This document shows, one piece after another, positions 14,152-21,904 of a stretch of DNA of 42,529 nt. Location of the stretch: contig NZ_PTJD01000020.1 of assembly GCF_002934625.1 (NCBI RefSeq), positions 1 through 42,529 of the forward strand, written 5' to 3'. A model generated the notes under the pieces. It was not told where the DNA came from and did not search any database. It saw only the letters and a program-made list of their open reading frames with translations. Each line of letters begins with the position of its first letter. The first letter of the stretch is position 1. The stretch is from Kineococcus xinjiangensis. GTDB lineage: Bacteria > Actinomycetota > Actinomycetes > Actinomycetales > Kineococcaceae. The position numbers and the translations under genes were made by a program.

Positions 14152-15304
14152 CTGTGTCTCGCTCCTTCGCGCGGCGGGTCCTTGCGGACTTGGCAGGGCT
14201 GGCCGCGGTCGTCTTCCGTGACGACCTGCGGCGGCTAGAACTAGGAGCCGGGATGCGGACCGCCGCGGCCGCGGGGCCGTCGCCTTCCTCGACCTCGTAG
14301 CGATAGTCGTCGTACTCATCGACCACGGCGCTGAGCTGCGACTCCAGGTCAGCGATCAACTGCTGAGCTTCCTGCCACCGCTGCGCCACCTTCTCGCGGT
14401 CGCTGCGGACTTCGGCGATGAGCTCCTGGAGGTCTTCGACGCGCTGCTGCAGTGTCTCCTGCCGGGCGGTGAGCAGCTCCCGCACGGCTGCGACGGCTGC
14501 TTCCTGGCTCCGGGCCGCCTCGCGGGCGGCGTTCTCGGCGGCGTCGGCGGCGGCGTTGGCCTCACTGGCGCGGGCGGCGCGTTCGATGTCGCGGTCGGTG
14601 CGGACCTGGCGCAGCAGCTCCTGGGTCTCCTCCAGCTTCGCCTGCGCGGTCTCGGCGTCGCGCCGGCGCGCTGCCTGCTCCTCGGCGAGCTGCTCGCGCA
14701 GCTGGGCCTTCTCCTGCTGCAACTGCTGCAGCTGCTCGCGGGCCTGCTGGGTCTGCGCCTGCGCCTGCGCGTGGTCGCGCTGGGCCGCCTCCAGGTCGGC
14801 CCGTGCGGTGGCGGCGTCCTGCTGGGCGGCCTCGGTGGCGGTCTCGGCGGCCTGGGTCTGCTCCCACGCCTCGGCGGCGTCGGCGACCGCCTGGTCCCGT
14901 TCCGCCTGGGCGGCCTCCTCCGCGGCCCGAGCACGGCTAGCCTCCGCGCGAGCCCGGGCGGCACGGTCCTCCGCTTCGGCGACCTGCCGGGCGACGTCGG
15001 CGCGGGCGGCTTCCAGCTTCTCGTCGACGGCGTCGGGGTCGGCGAGCAGCTCCAGCGCGGCACGGGCGAGCTCCACCTGCTCGGCGATGCCCACCTGGGC
15101 GTTGTGCAGGACCTGCTGCAGGGACGCGACAACGCCGGCCAGCGACGCCACCGCCAGCTCAGGGCGCTCCGGTGTCACCGCGGCGCTGCGCCCGCCGCTC
15201 TCCGCCTGCCTTTCCCGGTAAGCGCGAGCCCGCTCCGCGGCGGAGGCGTACTTCTTCACGCGCCCACCGGTAGCGGGGGCCTGCCCGACGGGCGTCTCAC
15301 TCAT
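14144..15304 (-). CDS. Long coiled-coil protein, KfrA-like
   Basis: A 386-aa protein starting MSETPVGQAPATGG; ATG 15310 would add MG. Residues about 18-34 (KKYASAAERARAYRERQ) form a basic motif found at the start of actinobacterial plasmid and phage DNA-binding proteins. Residues about 75-330 are an almost unbroken Ala/Glu/Arg/Gln-rich coiled coil. The tail is basic (SSSRRRSSRKTT...). A DNA-binding head with a long coiled-coil rod is the plan of KfrA-type plasmid stability proteins, which bind repeats in their own promoter. Here the CGTT/CGAA array at 15320-15369 starts 16 bases upstream. The N-terminus is shorter than the KfrA helix-turn-helix domain, so homology is uncertain. Confidence 0.6.
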   Translation of the reverse strand: MSETPVGQAPATGGRVKKYASAAERARAYRERQAESGGRSAAVTPERPELAVASLAGVVASLQQVLHNAQVGIAEQVELARAALELLADPDAVDEKLEAARADVARQVAEAEDRAARARAEASRARAAEEAAQAERDQAVADAAEAWEQTQAAETATEAAQQDAATARADLEAAQRDHAQAQAQTQQAREQLQQLQQEKAQLREQLAEEQAARRRDAETAQAKLEETQELLRQVRTDRDIERAARASEANAAADAAENAAREAARSQEAAVAAVRELLTARQETLQQRVEDLQELIAEVRSDREKVAQRWQEAQQLIADLESQLSAVVDEYDDYRYEVEEGDGPAAAAVRIPAPSSSRRRSSRKTTAASPAKSARTRRAKERDTDA

Positions 15305-15319
15305 ACCCATCAGTATCTA

Positions 15320-15369
15320 CGTTCGTTCGTTCGCTTACAAGCGTTCGTGACGAACGAACGAACGAACGG
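15320..15369. promoter_or_regulatory. CGTT/CGAA tetranucleotide array, likely operator
   Basis: CGTTCGTTCGTTCG (15320-15333), CGTTCG around 15342, and CGAACGAACGAACGAACG (15351-15368) form two opposed tetranucleotide arrays separated by 17 bases. The whole is an interrupted palindrome in the gap between the coiled-coil gene and the antitoxin/Fic genes. Position and symmetry fit an autoregulatory operator or a centromere-like site for the adjacent coiled-coil protein. Confidence 0.6.
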
Positions 15370-15549
15370 CGCTGCATGCCGCAGCCGCGGGAACCGCGCC
15401 ACGGGGCGTCGCATCGCGCCCCCCTCGGTGCCCCGCTCAGCGCCTGCCATCTGTCGGTCGACGGCCCGCTTCACTACGGGATGCGTTGCGGCGTAGCGAG
15501 AATGGCGCTGCGCGAGGTACAGTGGATCACTGACACTCTGGAGGTCGCC

Positions 15550-15750
15550 GTGACGGTTCCACCCCGCGCCATCTCTGCGGCCGAGCAGGAGCGGCGACGC
15601 CGGCAGGTGGAGACCGTGCGTGCTTCGACCGAACTCGAGGGCGGTCGCTCCGACGATGAGGCCCGCGCAGAGCAGGACCGCTGGGTGCGCGGGGAGATCG
15701 ACGTCGACGAGCTGGTGCGCCGGGCCCGCGCCCAGTGCGGCCTGACCTGA
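15550..15750 (+). CDS. VbhA-like antitoxin of Fic
   Basis: A 66-aa protein from GTG 15550, preceded by CTGGAGG. The inhibitory-helix motif of class I Fic antitoxins, (S/T)xxxE(G/N), is seen as STELEGG at about residues 27-33. The end, DRWVRGEIDVDELVRRARAQ, matches the VbhA family. The antitoxin glutamate is expected to block ATP binding in the partner Fic. Its stop overlaps the Fic start region (GTG 15735), the usual coupled antitoxin-toxin order. Confidence 0.85.
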   Translation: MTVPPRAISAAEQERRRRQVETVRASTELEGGRSDDEARAEQDRWVRGEIDVDELVRRARAQCGLT

Positions 15751-16598
15751 CCCAGCCGGTGAGCGAGCCGACGCCGGGCGCCCCTGAACTCAGCGCGGAG
15801 CAGCGAGCCCGCGCGGCGGAGATCAACCGGCAGCGAGCTGCGGGCGATCCCTACCTGGACCCGGAGACCGGGATCCTGCGCAACAAGGTCGGCGCCACCA
15901 CCCAGGCGGAGCTGTCCCACAAGGAGGACATCCTCGTCGAGGCCCGGGCACTGCAGCTGACACAGTCACCGGGGAAGCTGACCTTCGACCTGGAGCACCT
16001 GCAGCGCATCCACGCGCACCTGTTCCAGGACGTCTACGACTGGGCCGGCCAGCTGCGCAGCATCGACATGCGCAAGGTGGGCGACACGGAGATGTTCTTC
16101 CCCCAGGCCCACCTGCCGCTCGGCGCGTTCCATACCTTCAACGCGCTGCATGAGGACCGGCTGCTGCGCGGCCTTCCGCGGGAGAAGTTCGTGGATCGGC
16201 TCGCCGAGCACCTGAACAACGTCAACATCCTGCACCCCTTCCGCGAGGGCAACGGGCGCACCCAGCGGATCCTGTTCGACCAGTTGGCCCAGCGCGCCGG
16301 CTACGAGCTGGACTGGCCCGCCGTGCGCGGTTTCACCAACGACCACGCCTCACGCGCCGCCCGCGGGGGAGACCTGCAGCCCCTGCGGGAGATGCTCGCC
16401 TCCATCACCCACCCCGCGCAGACCAATCCGAACGCCCAGCTCGAACAGGTCCGAGACGTCCTTAGGGCCCAGCGGGCAGCGCCACGGCAAGGCGTGGCGG
16501 CGGAACAGATGGCGCAGGGGGAGAGCTACTACGGCTCCGTTCACGAGCGGCAGCAGCGCCAAGGGCACCTAGAGCCGCGGCAGGGGCCGTCGCGGTGA
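15735..16598 (+). CDS. Fic-domain toxin (AMP transferase)
   Basis: A 287-aa Fic protein with a perfect active-site motif HPFREGNGR (about residues 167-175). The His is the catalytic base and the Asn/Gly/Arg positions bind the nucleotide. The flap that positions targets is VGDTEMFFPQAHLP (about 115-128). Helices preceding the motif (FVDRLAEHLNNVNILHPF) are typical. Fic enzymes usually transfer AMP from ATP to Ser/Thr/Tyr; VbhT/FicT-type targets include gyrase and topoisomerase IV. GTG 15735 overlaps the antitoxin; GTG 15759 is an alternative. The C-terminus after about residue 230 is Gln-rich with no clear domain, so there is no sign of a BID secretion signal. Confidence 0.9.
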   Translation: MRPDLTQPVSEPTPGAPELSAEQRARAAEINRQRAAGDPYLDPETGILRNKVGATTQAELSHKEDILVEARALQLTQSPGKLTFDLEHLQRIHAHLFQDVYDWAGQLRSIDMRKVGDTEMFFPQAHLPLGAFHTFNALHEDRLLRGLPREKFVDRLAEHLNNVNILHPFREGNGRTQRILFDQLAQRAGYELDWPAVRGFTNDHASRAARGGDLQPLREMLASITHPAQTNPNAQLEQVRDVLRAQRAAPRQGVAAEQMAQGESYYGSVHERQQRQGHLEPRQGPSR

Positions 16599-17167
16599 AA
16601 GCGCAAGGGCCGACGGCTGAGGCTGTGAGCCCTTGCGAGTTGGGATCAGTTGTCACTGGGAAGGCTCATTGAGGTTCCGTCGGTGGCGTTCCCTGCGGGT
16701 GCTGAGAGCGAAGGCCGGAGCATGATCGAATCAGCCACCTGTCCGGGAAACCGCGGCAAGCACCACTCACGGTGGGCGACGCCATGCCCGACGAAAGCTT
16801 GAGGCTAGAGCACGTAGAGGTGTCAGCCCTGGGCGGCCGGGCCAAGGGTCTGCCCGCAGCTGCGGCCGCGGATGCCTGCCCCTGAGCCGGCGGTGCCTGG
16901 TCGGCAAGAGTCGAGATGCTCTGACGCGCAGCGCCGCAGCGCGCCGGGACAGCGTGCCCGCTGGCCACGGTCAGGTCATGGATCCTGTCGGGCGCGGCGG
17001 TTGGCTTGGTCGCCACCGTCGTGACCGACCGAGTTGTACATTCTGCAACGACCCTGGCCCCGTCCATCCACGCGCTGAGCACGCCGCTACGGACCAAGGG
17101 GCGGTGTTACGCAGTGGCGATCGACTGCAACCGGCGAAGCCTGGATGCAGCCCACTGACGAAGGCCG
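16599..17167. other. Gene-free stretch with an IS3 end fragment
   Basis: No convincing gene. At 16720-16753 the sequence CATGATCGA...GCCACC, then CTGTCCGGGAAACCG, matches the orfB-side end of the IS3-type element at 4262 with small insertions and deletions, a solo remnant in opposite orientation. A minus-strand frame across 16666-17097 reads through the remnant and looks spurious. Confidence 0.5.
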
Positions 17168-17196
17168 TTGACAAGCGCAGCCCCCGTTGCTCTACT
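17168..17196 (+). promoter_or_regulatory. Strong sigma-70-type promoter
   Basis: TTGACA (17168-17173), a 17-base spacer, then TCTACT (17191-17196). It is the best -35/-10 pair I noticed in the window and points toward the 695-aa gene and the short frame in front of it. Confidence 0.6.
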
Positions 17197-17251
17197 TTTC
17201 GAATCCGCGCTCTGCGGGCACGACCGCACGCTACCGGCGGACGGGGAAGTC

Positions 17252-17437
17252 ATGTTCGACGCGGCACATGACCCATGGCGGACGCCTCGGCGACGTTTTC
17301 TGAGTGAAGTGGCTGCAGGCGCAGCCTCTTCGCCGGCGCCCCGACTTGTTGGGCTCACTTGCTGCGAACTGGCGCACGTTACCGCGCGCCGACTAGCTCG
17401 CCGGACTCGGAATCGGCGATGGGCGGGGACGACGTGA
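17252..17437 (+). CDS. Short frame with Tat-like N-terminus, doubtful
   Basis: ATG 17252 follows GGGGAAG. The 61-aa product contains RTPRRRFLSEVAAGAASS, which resembles a twin-arginine leader (RRxFL) followed by a short hydrophobic stretch. It then becomes Arg-rich and stops at 17437, overlapping the next start by 19 bases. It could be a leader peptide, a remnant of a Tat-exported protein, or chance. Confidence 0.25.
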   Translation: MFDAAHDPWRTPRRRFLSEVAAGAASSPAPRLVGLTCCELAHVTARRLARRTRNRRWAGTT

Positions 17438-19506
17438 TCTCCGTCGAGAAGCTGGCGGCGAAGGTTCACGCCGGGGGCAGGGGAGCCCAGCCGGCACTGG
17501 TAAGCGCTTTGCGGGCCAGCGGGGTACCAGTGCTCGACAAGACCGGCGCGCTGATGCAGCCCGACCTGCCGGCTTTGGGGATTGCCGTGCCTGCTCGGGA
17601 GCTCCAAATAGCCAGTCGGTTGGCCGGCAACGGTGGCGGCGTCCGACTCCCCGATCTTCAGAAGGCTCTGGCGGGTGGACAACTACCTCCACTAGGCCAA
17701 GCCCGGTTGGCCAAGTCCATCGCGCACGGCATCCGCGACGACGCCGATGGCCCCGACGGCCCGGCTCGCACGTGGGCGCGTTTCGTCGCCGCTCTCGGCC
17801 GCGAATCAGGCCGTGGGGATTTGCTGTCCACCGCTACGAAGTACGGCGAAGTGGAGCTTGACGGGTTGCAGGCGCAGCTAGTGCTTCGCCGAATGGCCGA
17901 TGTCTTCGCTGTCGAGGCTAAACAGCTCAGCGGAACGCTGCCCAACGTCAGCGACAAATCCTCCGGGGCGGGCGTGGCGGTCGCGGTCCCAGCTCCTGCC
18001 GCAGCCAACCCCGGCGCACCATGCATGCCGAGCAGCCCAGTCTGGGGAAAGATCTACTCCGGACTGCATACGGGTCAACATACTGCCTTTGGGTGGGCTT
18101 GGAAGCTGCTGCTGGGTCTCAGTCCTGAGGCGGGGACTGGGACGGGGACGGATCGGCTCGGAACAGCACTGATGACCGCCAGCGTCGTCACCGACTACGC
18201 CAAGTTGATATTGACGTACATGGCCCTGACCATGGATATCCATCTTGACGAAGGAGACCGCCCACTAGAGCGCACGAAGAAAATGCGGCCCGCCGGTGAA
18301 CGTCGACGGCTGCACGCAAGGCTACGCTACGACACCGGTAAGCCCGAGGTCGCGAACTGTCTCAAACTCCTGACCGGCTTCTCGGGAATCGATGTCAGCC
18401 TGCCAGACTCCGGCCCCGTAGCCGGGGCCATTTTCGGATTCGTCGGAGTGCAAGGCTTTCCAGGCGCCACCGCGGAACAGACCAAGTCGGCCCTCGTCCA
18501 ATTCTATGGCGGCAACCCACGCATGCGACTGTCCGACGCCAAGGGCGAGACGTCGATCGGAGTCGAGGGCCTCGGGCAGCGACAAAAGATCTCCGAGGCG
18601 GCGTCCCCTGTCGACAAGACAGCCAGTGTCCGCGTTGAGGTCGTCCTGAAGCGCGCCAACATGTGGCGTGACCTGAAGGACGCGGTAGACGCTGCGAGCG
18701 ATCTCATCCCCGGACCGATCGACTACGTCGTCACGGATGGGAAGCCCACGCCCGGTGGCGCCTCATTCCTCAAGGTGCCCGTGGAACTTCTCATGCGCAC
18801 CCGATGGATCGCATTTCGGCACCAATTCACCGTGCGCGACTGGTCAACCAACTGGCGACTCGTCGGAAAGATCACCGTCAAACAACAGAGAGAGTACAAG
18901 TATACATTTTCCGAAGGCTACGATAACGACGTGCAGGACAATCGGCTTGACCTCGACCTCAACCTGACGCAGTCGATGGGAAACCTCGACTCCTCTCTCG
19001 TGCTCTTCGACCTCGAAGGTCGCGACAGCACTGAAATGACGAAGTGGGGCGGGCCGGCGAAGTTTCGGCAAACTTACGCCGCATCGTATGAGCATGTGGG
19101 GAAGCGTTATGTGTTCACGCGTACGGAGCACGGGAGGAATCCAGTCAAGCCACCGGCGGGAACGGGGATTGCCTCCGTCTTGTGGACCGGTGGAGACGAG
19201 GTCTTACTGCGCCTCGATCTGCACACCCCCTACCCCGTCGGCACCTACAAGCAGCTAGCTAAATGGCCGGAAAAGGAGGAGCGAAAGGAGGGAAAGTTGG
19301 GGCAGCCAGACTGGTTCAAGGATCCGCCGAGTCGGCTCCCGATCCTTCACGGTACCGTAAGCACGGATGGCGTCACCGGCGAAGCCGTCTTTGACTTCGA
19401 CTCATCGATGTATATCGCGCCTGGACCCCGATGGAACGGGGGCAACGACTCTTCGTCAGAAACTATTGAGGTGAGCGGTTCGCTTCGTCTCGTCGCGGCA
19501 CCGTGA
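17419..19506 (+). CDS. Large protein of unknown function, 695 aa
   Basis: ATG 17419 (MGGDDVISVEKLAAKVHAGG) is chosen as the first plausible start; the frame is open back to 17359. No signal peptide; one moderately hydrophobic stretch lies near SVVTDYAKLILTYMALTMDI (about residue 255-275). The central segment LERTKKMRPAGERRRLHARL then YDTGKPEVANCLK and GIDVSLPDSGPVAGA gives way to beta-rich sequence with alternating hydrophobics (WRLVGKITVKQQREYKYTFS; LDLDLNLTQSMGNLDSSLVL). I recall similar segments in large uncharacterised actinobacterial proteins but cannot name a family. Codon use is less GC-biased than its neighbours, especially 18,850-19,100, hinting at separate acquisition. It is a single gene behind a strong promoter, converging on the recombinase operon. 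Confidence 0.7.
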   Translation: MGGDDVISVEKLAAKVHAGGRGAQPALVSALRASGVPVLDKTGALMQPDLPALGIAVPARELQIASRLAGNGGGVRLPDLQKALAGGQLPPLGQARLAKSIAHGIRDDADGPDGPARTWARFVAALGRESGRGDLLSTATKYGEVELDGLQAQLVLRRMADVFAVEAKQLSGTLPNVSDKSSGAGVAVAVPAPAAANPGAPCMPSSPVWGKIYSGLHTGQHTAFGWAWKLLLGLSPEAGTGTGTDRLGTALMTASVVTDYAKLILTYMALTMDIHLDEGDRPLERTKKMRPAGERRRLHARLRYDTGKPEVANCLKLLTGFSGIDVSLPDSGPVAGAIFGFVGVQGFPGATAEQTKSALVQFYGGNPRMRLSDAKGETSIGVEGLGQRQKISEAASPVDKTASVRVEVVLKRANMWRDLKDAVDAASDLIPGPIDYVVTDGKPTPGGASFLKVPVELLMRTRWIAFRHQFTVRDWSTNWRLVGKITVKQQREYKYTFSEGYDNDVQDNRLDLDLNLTQSMGNLDSSLVLFDLEGRDSTEMTKWGGPAKFRQTYAASYEHVGKRYVFTRTEHGRNPVKPPAGTGIASVLWTGGDEVLLRLDLHTPYPVGTYKQLAKWPEKEERKEGKLGQPDWFKDPPSRLPILHGTVSTDGVTGEAVFDFDSSMYIAPGPRWNGGNDSSSETIEVSGSLRLVAAP

Positions 19507-19539
19507 GGGGCCTCCATGTCCTGAGTCGCACGGGCCTTG

Positions 19540-19578
19540 TGCATGATCAGGTGACGGGTCGGGTCGCCTGGTCATGCA
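19540..19578. terminator. Inverted repeat between convergent genes
   Basis: TGCATGATCAGGTGAC (19540-19555) and GTCGCCTGGTCATGCA (19563-19578) are 16-base arms matching at 14 positions around GGGTCGG. Lying between convergent genes it most simply serves as a bidirectional terminator. Being next to a tyrosine recombinase gene, with 7-base spacing between arms, it could also be a recombination core. Confidence 0.55.
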
Positions 19579-19630
19579 GCAGACGCGGCCGTTTCGGAGG
19601 TGGCATGCGCCTGCAAGCACGTGGTGGTTG

Positions 19631-20986
19631 CTAGAGCCCGAGTCGTCCGGCGGGGTTCTTGGTCCAGACGGTGCCGCGGCGGATGTAGCGGCGGGCGACG
19701 GCGAGGGACTTCCACCGGCCGTGGCGCATGAGGTCGCGCTCGGCGACACCGTTGAGGGCGGCCTGGGTGGCGAAGCCGGCGCGGGTGGAGTGCGCGGAGT
19801 AGTAGCGTCTTCCCTCGGCCGGGCGCAGGCCGGCGGCGCGGGCGCGACGGGTGATGATGCGCTGGATGGATTCCGGCCAGAGCGGCGCGTCGATCCGGTC
19901 AGGGTCGGTGGCGGTGCCGAGGCGGTCGGTCTTGGGCACGATCGGGCGGAAGACGGGCCCGGTCAGGGCGTCGATACGGTTGCGACGTTGTTCGAGGGTC
20001 TCCATGGCCGCCTCGTGGTCGGCGCCGAGGAGGAGCTCGTCGGCTTCGTCTGCGGCGGCTTCATCGACTCCGGCGCGGGTCACCCCATCGACGTCGCGGG
20101 CGCCGCTGCTGCCGGTGGCGGGGGAGTGCTCGCGCAGTTCGGTGGTGAGGCGCTCGAGCCAGGCGTCGACGGCGCTGGGGGCGTCGAGCTGGGGGCGTTG
20201 GGCGAAGGGGACACCGACGTAGTCGCCGTGGCCTTCCTGGTCGGTCTTGGAGCTGCGCAGGTGCACGAGGAGGCCGGCGTCGTCGGCGACGAGGTCCTCC
20301 ACGCGCAGCGCGGCGAGCTCGGAGGCGCGCAGGGCGGAGGTGAAGGCGAGCAGGATGAGGGCCTTGTCGCGCACGTCGGCCAGCCCTTGGCCGTGGCTGG
20401 GGCTGTCGTTGATGGCGGCGATGATGCGTTCGATGTCGGAGGTCAGCAGCTCCGGTGCCTGGCTGGGGCGGTGCTTGTGCTCCTTGCGCAGGGCCGTGAG
20501 CGTGTCGCGCACCGTGGCGTGCTTGGTGGGGTCGTCGAGGCCTGCGTCGGCGTGGACGGCGGCGATGGCCGGCAGGTAGCGGGCCAGGGTGGCGATGCTG
20601 ACCGGACGTGGCTCCGTGCCGGGCTTGCCAGCTCGGCCTGGGGTGCCGACCTCACCTTCGGCGGAGGCGATGAGGTAGCGGGCGATGTCGGTGGGCTGGG
20701 CGGGGATGACGGGCAGGTGGTGGGCGGCGGCCCAGCCTGCCCAGCGTTCCCAGGAGTAGATGTAGGCCCGCCAGGTGTTCTCGCTGCGGCCGCGGTCGCG
20801 CAGCTCCTCCAGGCGGGCGTCGAGTCGGGCGAGGACCTCGGCGACGTCGCTGGGAGCAGCCGGCCCGCCTGCGCTGCCGGAGTCGCCCGCTGCAGCGGTC
20901 TCGGCCTCGGATGCCGACGCGGTGGCCCCTGCGGTGCCCGCGATGCCTGCCGTGGTCGCGCTGCGGCGTGGCGGGTCGGGGGTCAC
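19631..20986 (-). CDS. Tyrosine recombinase / integrase
   Basis: A 451-aa phage-integrase-family recombinase. GTG 20986 has AGGAG at five bases. The N-terminal Ala-rich tail is followed by a SAM-like core-binding domain (SENTWRAYIYSWERWAGWAA at about 68-87). Catalytic residues: Arg in LAFTSALRASELAAL (about 217), HxxR in SAHSTRAGFAT (about 396-399), Trp in HGRWKSLAVA, and the nucleophile Tyr in ARRYIRRG (about 432). An acidic insertion (GARDVDGVTRAGVDEAAADE) lies between Arg and HxxR. It acts by cutting and rejoining DNA at paired inverted core sites. It is the last gene of a six-gene minus-strand operon whose upstream end carries a 31-bp palindrome that could be its site. Confidence 0.9.
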   Translation of the reverse strand: MTPDPPRRSATTAGIAGTAGATASASEAETAAAGDSGSAGGPAAPSDVAEVLARLDARLEELRDRGRSENTWRAYIYSWERWAGWAAAHHLPVIPAQPTDIARYLIASAEGEVGTPGRAGKPGTEPRPVSIATLARYLPAIAAVHADAGLDDPTKHATVRDTLTALRKEHKHRPSQAPELLTSDIERIIAAINDSPSHGQGLADVRDKALILLAFTSALRASELAALRVEDLVADDAGLLVHLRSSKTDQEGHGDYVGVPFAQRPQLDAPSAVDAWLERLTTELREHSPATGSSGARDVDGVTRAGVDEAAADEADELLLGADHEAAMETLEQRRNRIDALTGPVFRPIVPKTDRLGTATDPDRIDAPLWPESIQRIITRRARAAGLRPAEGRRYYSAHSTRAGFATQAALNGVAERDLMRHGRWKSLAVARRYIRRGTVWTKNPAGRLGL

Positions 20987-21038
20987 CGGGTCTCCTGAGC
21001 GTGAGGCATCGGGGGCGGGGCATCGGGGACGGGCGGGG

Positions 21039-21662
21039 TCAGAACAGCATGCCGTCCTCGGCGGCGGGCAGGAGACCTGCCTCGGCGATGAGGTGGTTGA
21101 TGCAGCCCCGGCAGCGGGGCAGGTCCTCCACGGTGCGGGCTGGCGCGGGGGTAAAGATCCGCCCGCACAGCGACTTCACCGGCGGCAGGATGGGTGGCGG
21201 GCTCAGCGGCCGCCCGCGGCGTGGCCTGCGCCCGGGCTGGACTGCGCCGTCGGCGGGCGCGGGATCCGGCGGGGTGGCTGCCTCGGTGGGCAGGGGGCGG
21301 CAGGCGTGGCGACTGCGCCCGCCTGTGGACGTCATCCAGGTGACGTCGCGGGTGGGCGGGGGAGCAGTGAAAGCCTCCACCACCGCGCTGCAGCGCGGGC
21401 ACGGTGGCCGCTGCACCTGCTCGGCGGGGTGACGGGGCCGGCGGGTGAGGTAGACATCGACGCTGGCTCCGCACAGGGCCAGGCCGCGGTGCTCTTCCTC
21501 GGCCAGGCCCGGTTGGCGGGTCAGGGCGTGCAGCAGCCGCCCTCCGTGGCTGCGCCGCCAGACGACCTCCACGCCCTCCTCCTTCCCCTCGCGGTCGAGG
21601 ACCGCAGGAGCTGCTGGCCCCACCACTGCCCCCGTCTCTGTTCCGAGCACTGCCAGGGTCAC
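21039..21662 (-). CDS. Unknown Cys-rich protein of the recombinase operon
   Basis: GTG 21662 begins two bases after the upstream stop (TGACAGTGA), giving 207 aa (VTLAVLGTETGAVVGPAAPA). The open frame extends to 21710, but that part overlaps the previous gene. Two metal-binding-type pairs are visible: PPCPRCSAVVEAF (about residue 87) and LPRCRGCINHLIAEAGLL near the C-terminus, with a variable Pro/Arg-rich linker between. A conserved-looking core includes LALCGASVDVYLTRRPRHPA. Function unknown; the zinc-ribbon style matches its neighbours. Confidence 0.6.
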   Translation of the reverse strand: MTLAVLGTETGAVVGPAAPAVLDREGKEEGVEVVWRRSHGGRLLHALTRQPGLAEEEHRGLALCGASVDVYLTRRPRHPAEQVQRPPCPRCSAVVEAFTAPPPTRDVTWMTSTGGRSRHACRPLPTEAATPPDPAPADGAVQPGRRPRRGRPLSPPPILPPVKSLCGRIFTPAPARTVEDLPRCRGCINHLIAEAGLLPAAEDGMLF

Positions 21663-21664
21663 TG

Positions 21665-21904
21665 TCAGGGCCGCCGGGTGTGGGCGTCCAGCCTCAGGCA
21701 GTCCCCGCACAGCCAGCGCCCGGGCGCGGTCTGCTCGCCGGCGACGTCGACGCTGTAGCCGCAGCCGCGGCAGGGCCCGGCGTTAGCGACGGCGAAGACG
21801 TGCTCGACCCACTCCAACTCCGCCATCGGGTGCTCGTGGCTGATGTCGAGGGCGGCGCGCAGATCCTCAGGGAGGTCCTCGACGCGCTGCACCTGCTCGC
21901 TCAT
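21665..21904 (-). CDS. Small zinc-ribbon protein, 79 aa
   Basis: ATG 21904 overlaps the upstream stop as ATGA, so it is translationally coupled. The sequence MSEQVQRVEDLPEDLRAALD, then ELEWVEHVFAVANAGPCRGC, then a PGRWLCGDCLRLDAH end gives a CxxC-CxxC ribbon. The unit EHVF-(A)-xPCxxC-...-WxCxxC is shared with the 180-aa protein encoded at 22726, so the two are paralogues. Probably binds one zinc; the role (nucleic-acid or protein contact) is unknown. Confidence 0.75.
   Translation of the reverse strand: MSEQVQRVEDLPEDLRAALDISHEHPMAELEWVEHVFAVANAGPCRGCGYSVDVAGEQTAPGRWLCGDCLRLDAHTRRP

Noticed and set aside
16666-17097. 143-aa minus-strand frame
   Set aside because: Reads through an IS3 end remnant and has no domain or ribosome site.
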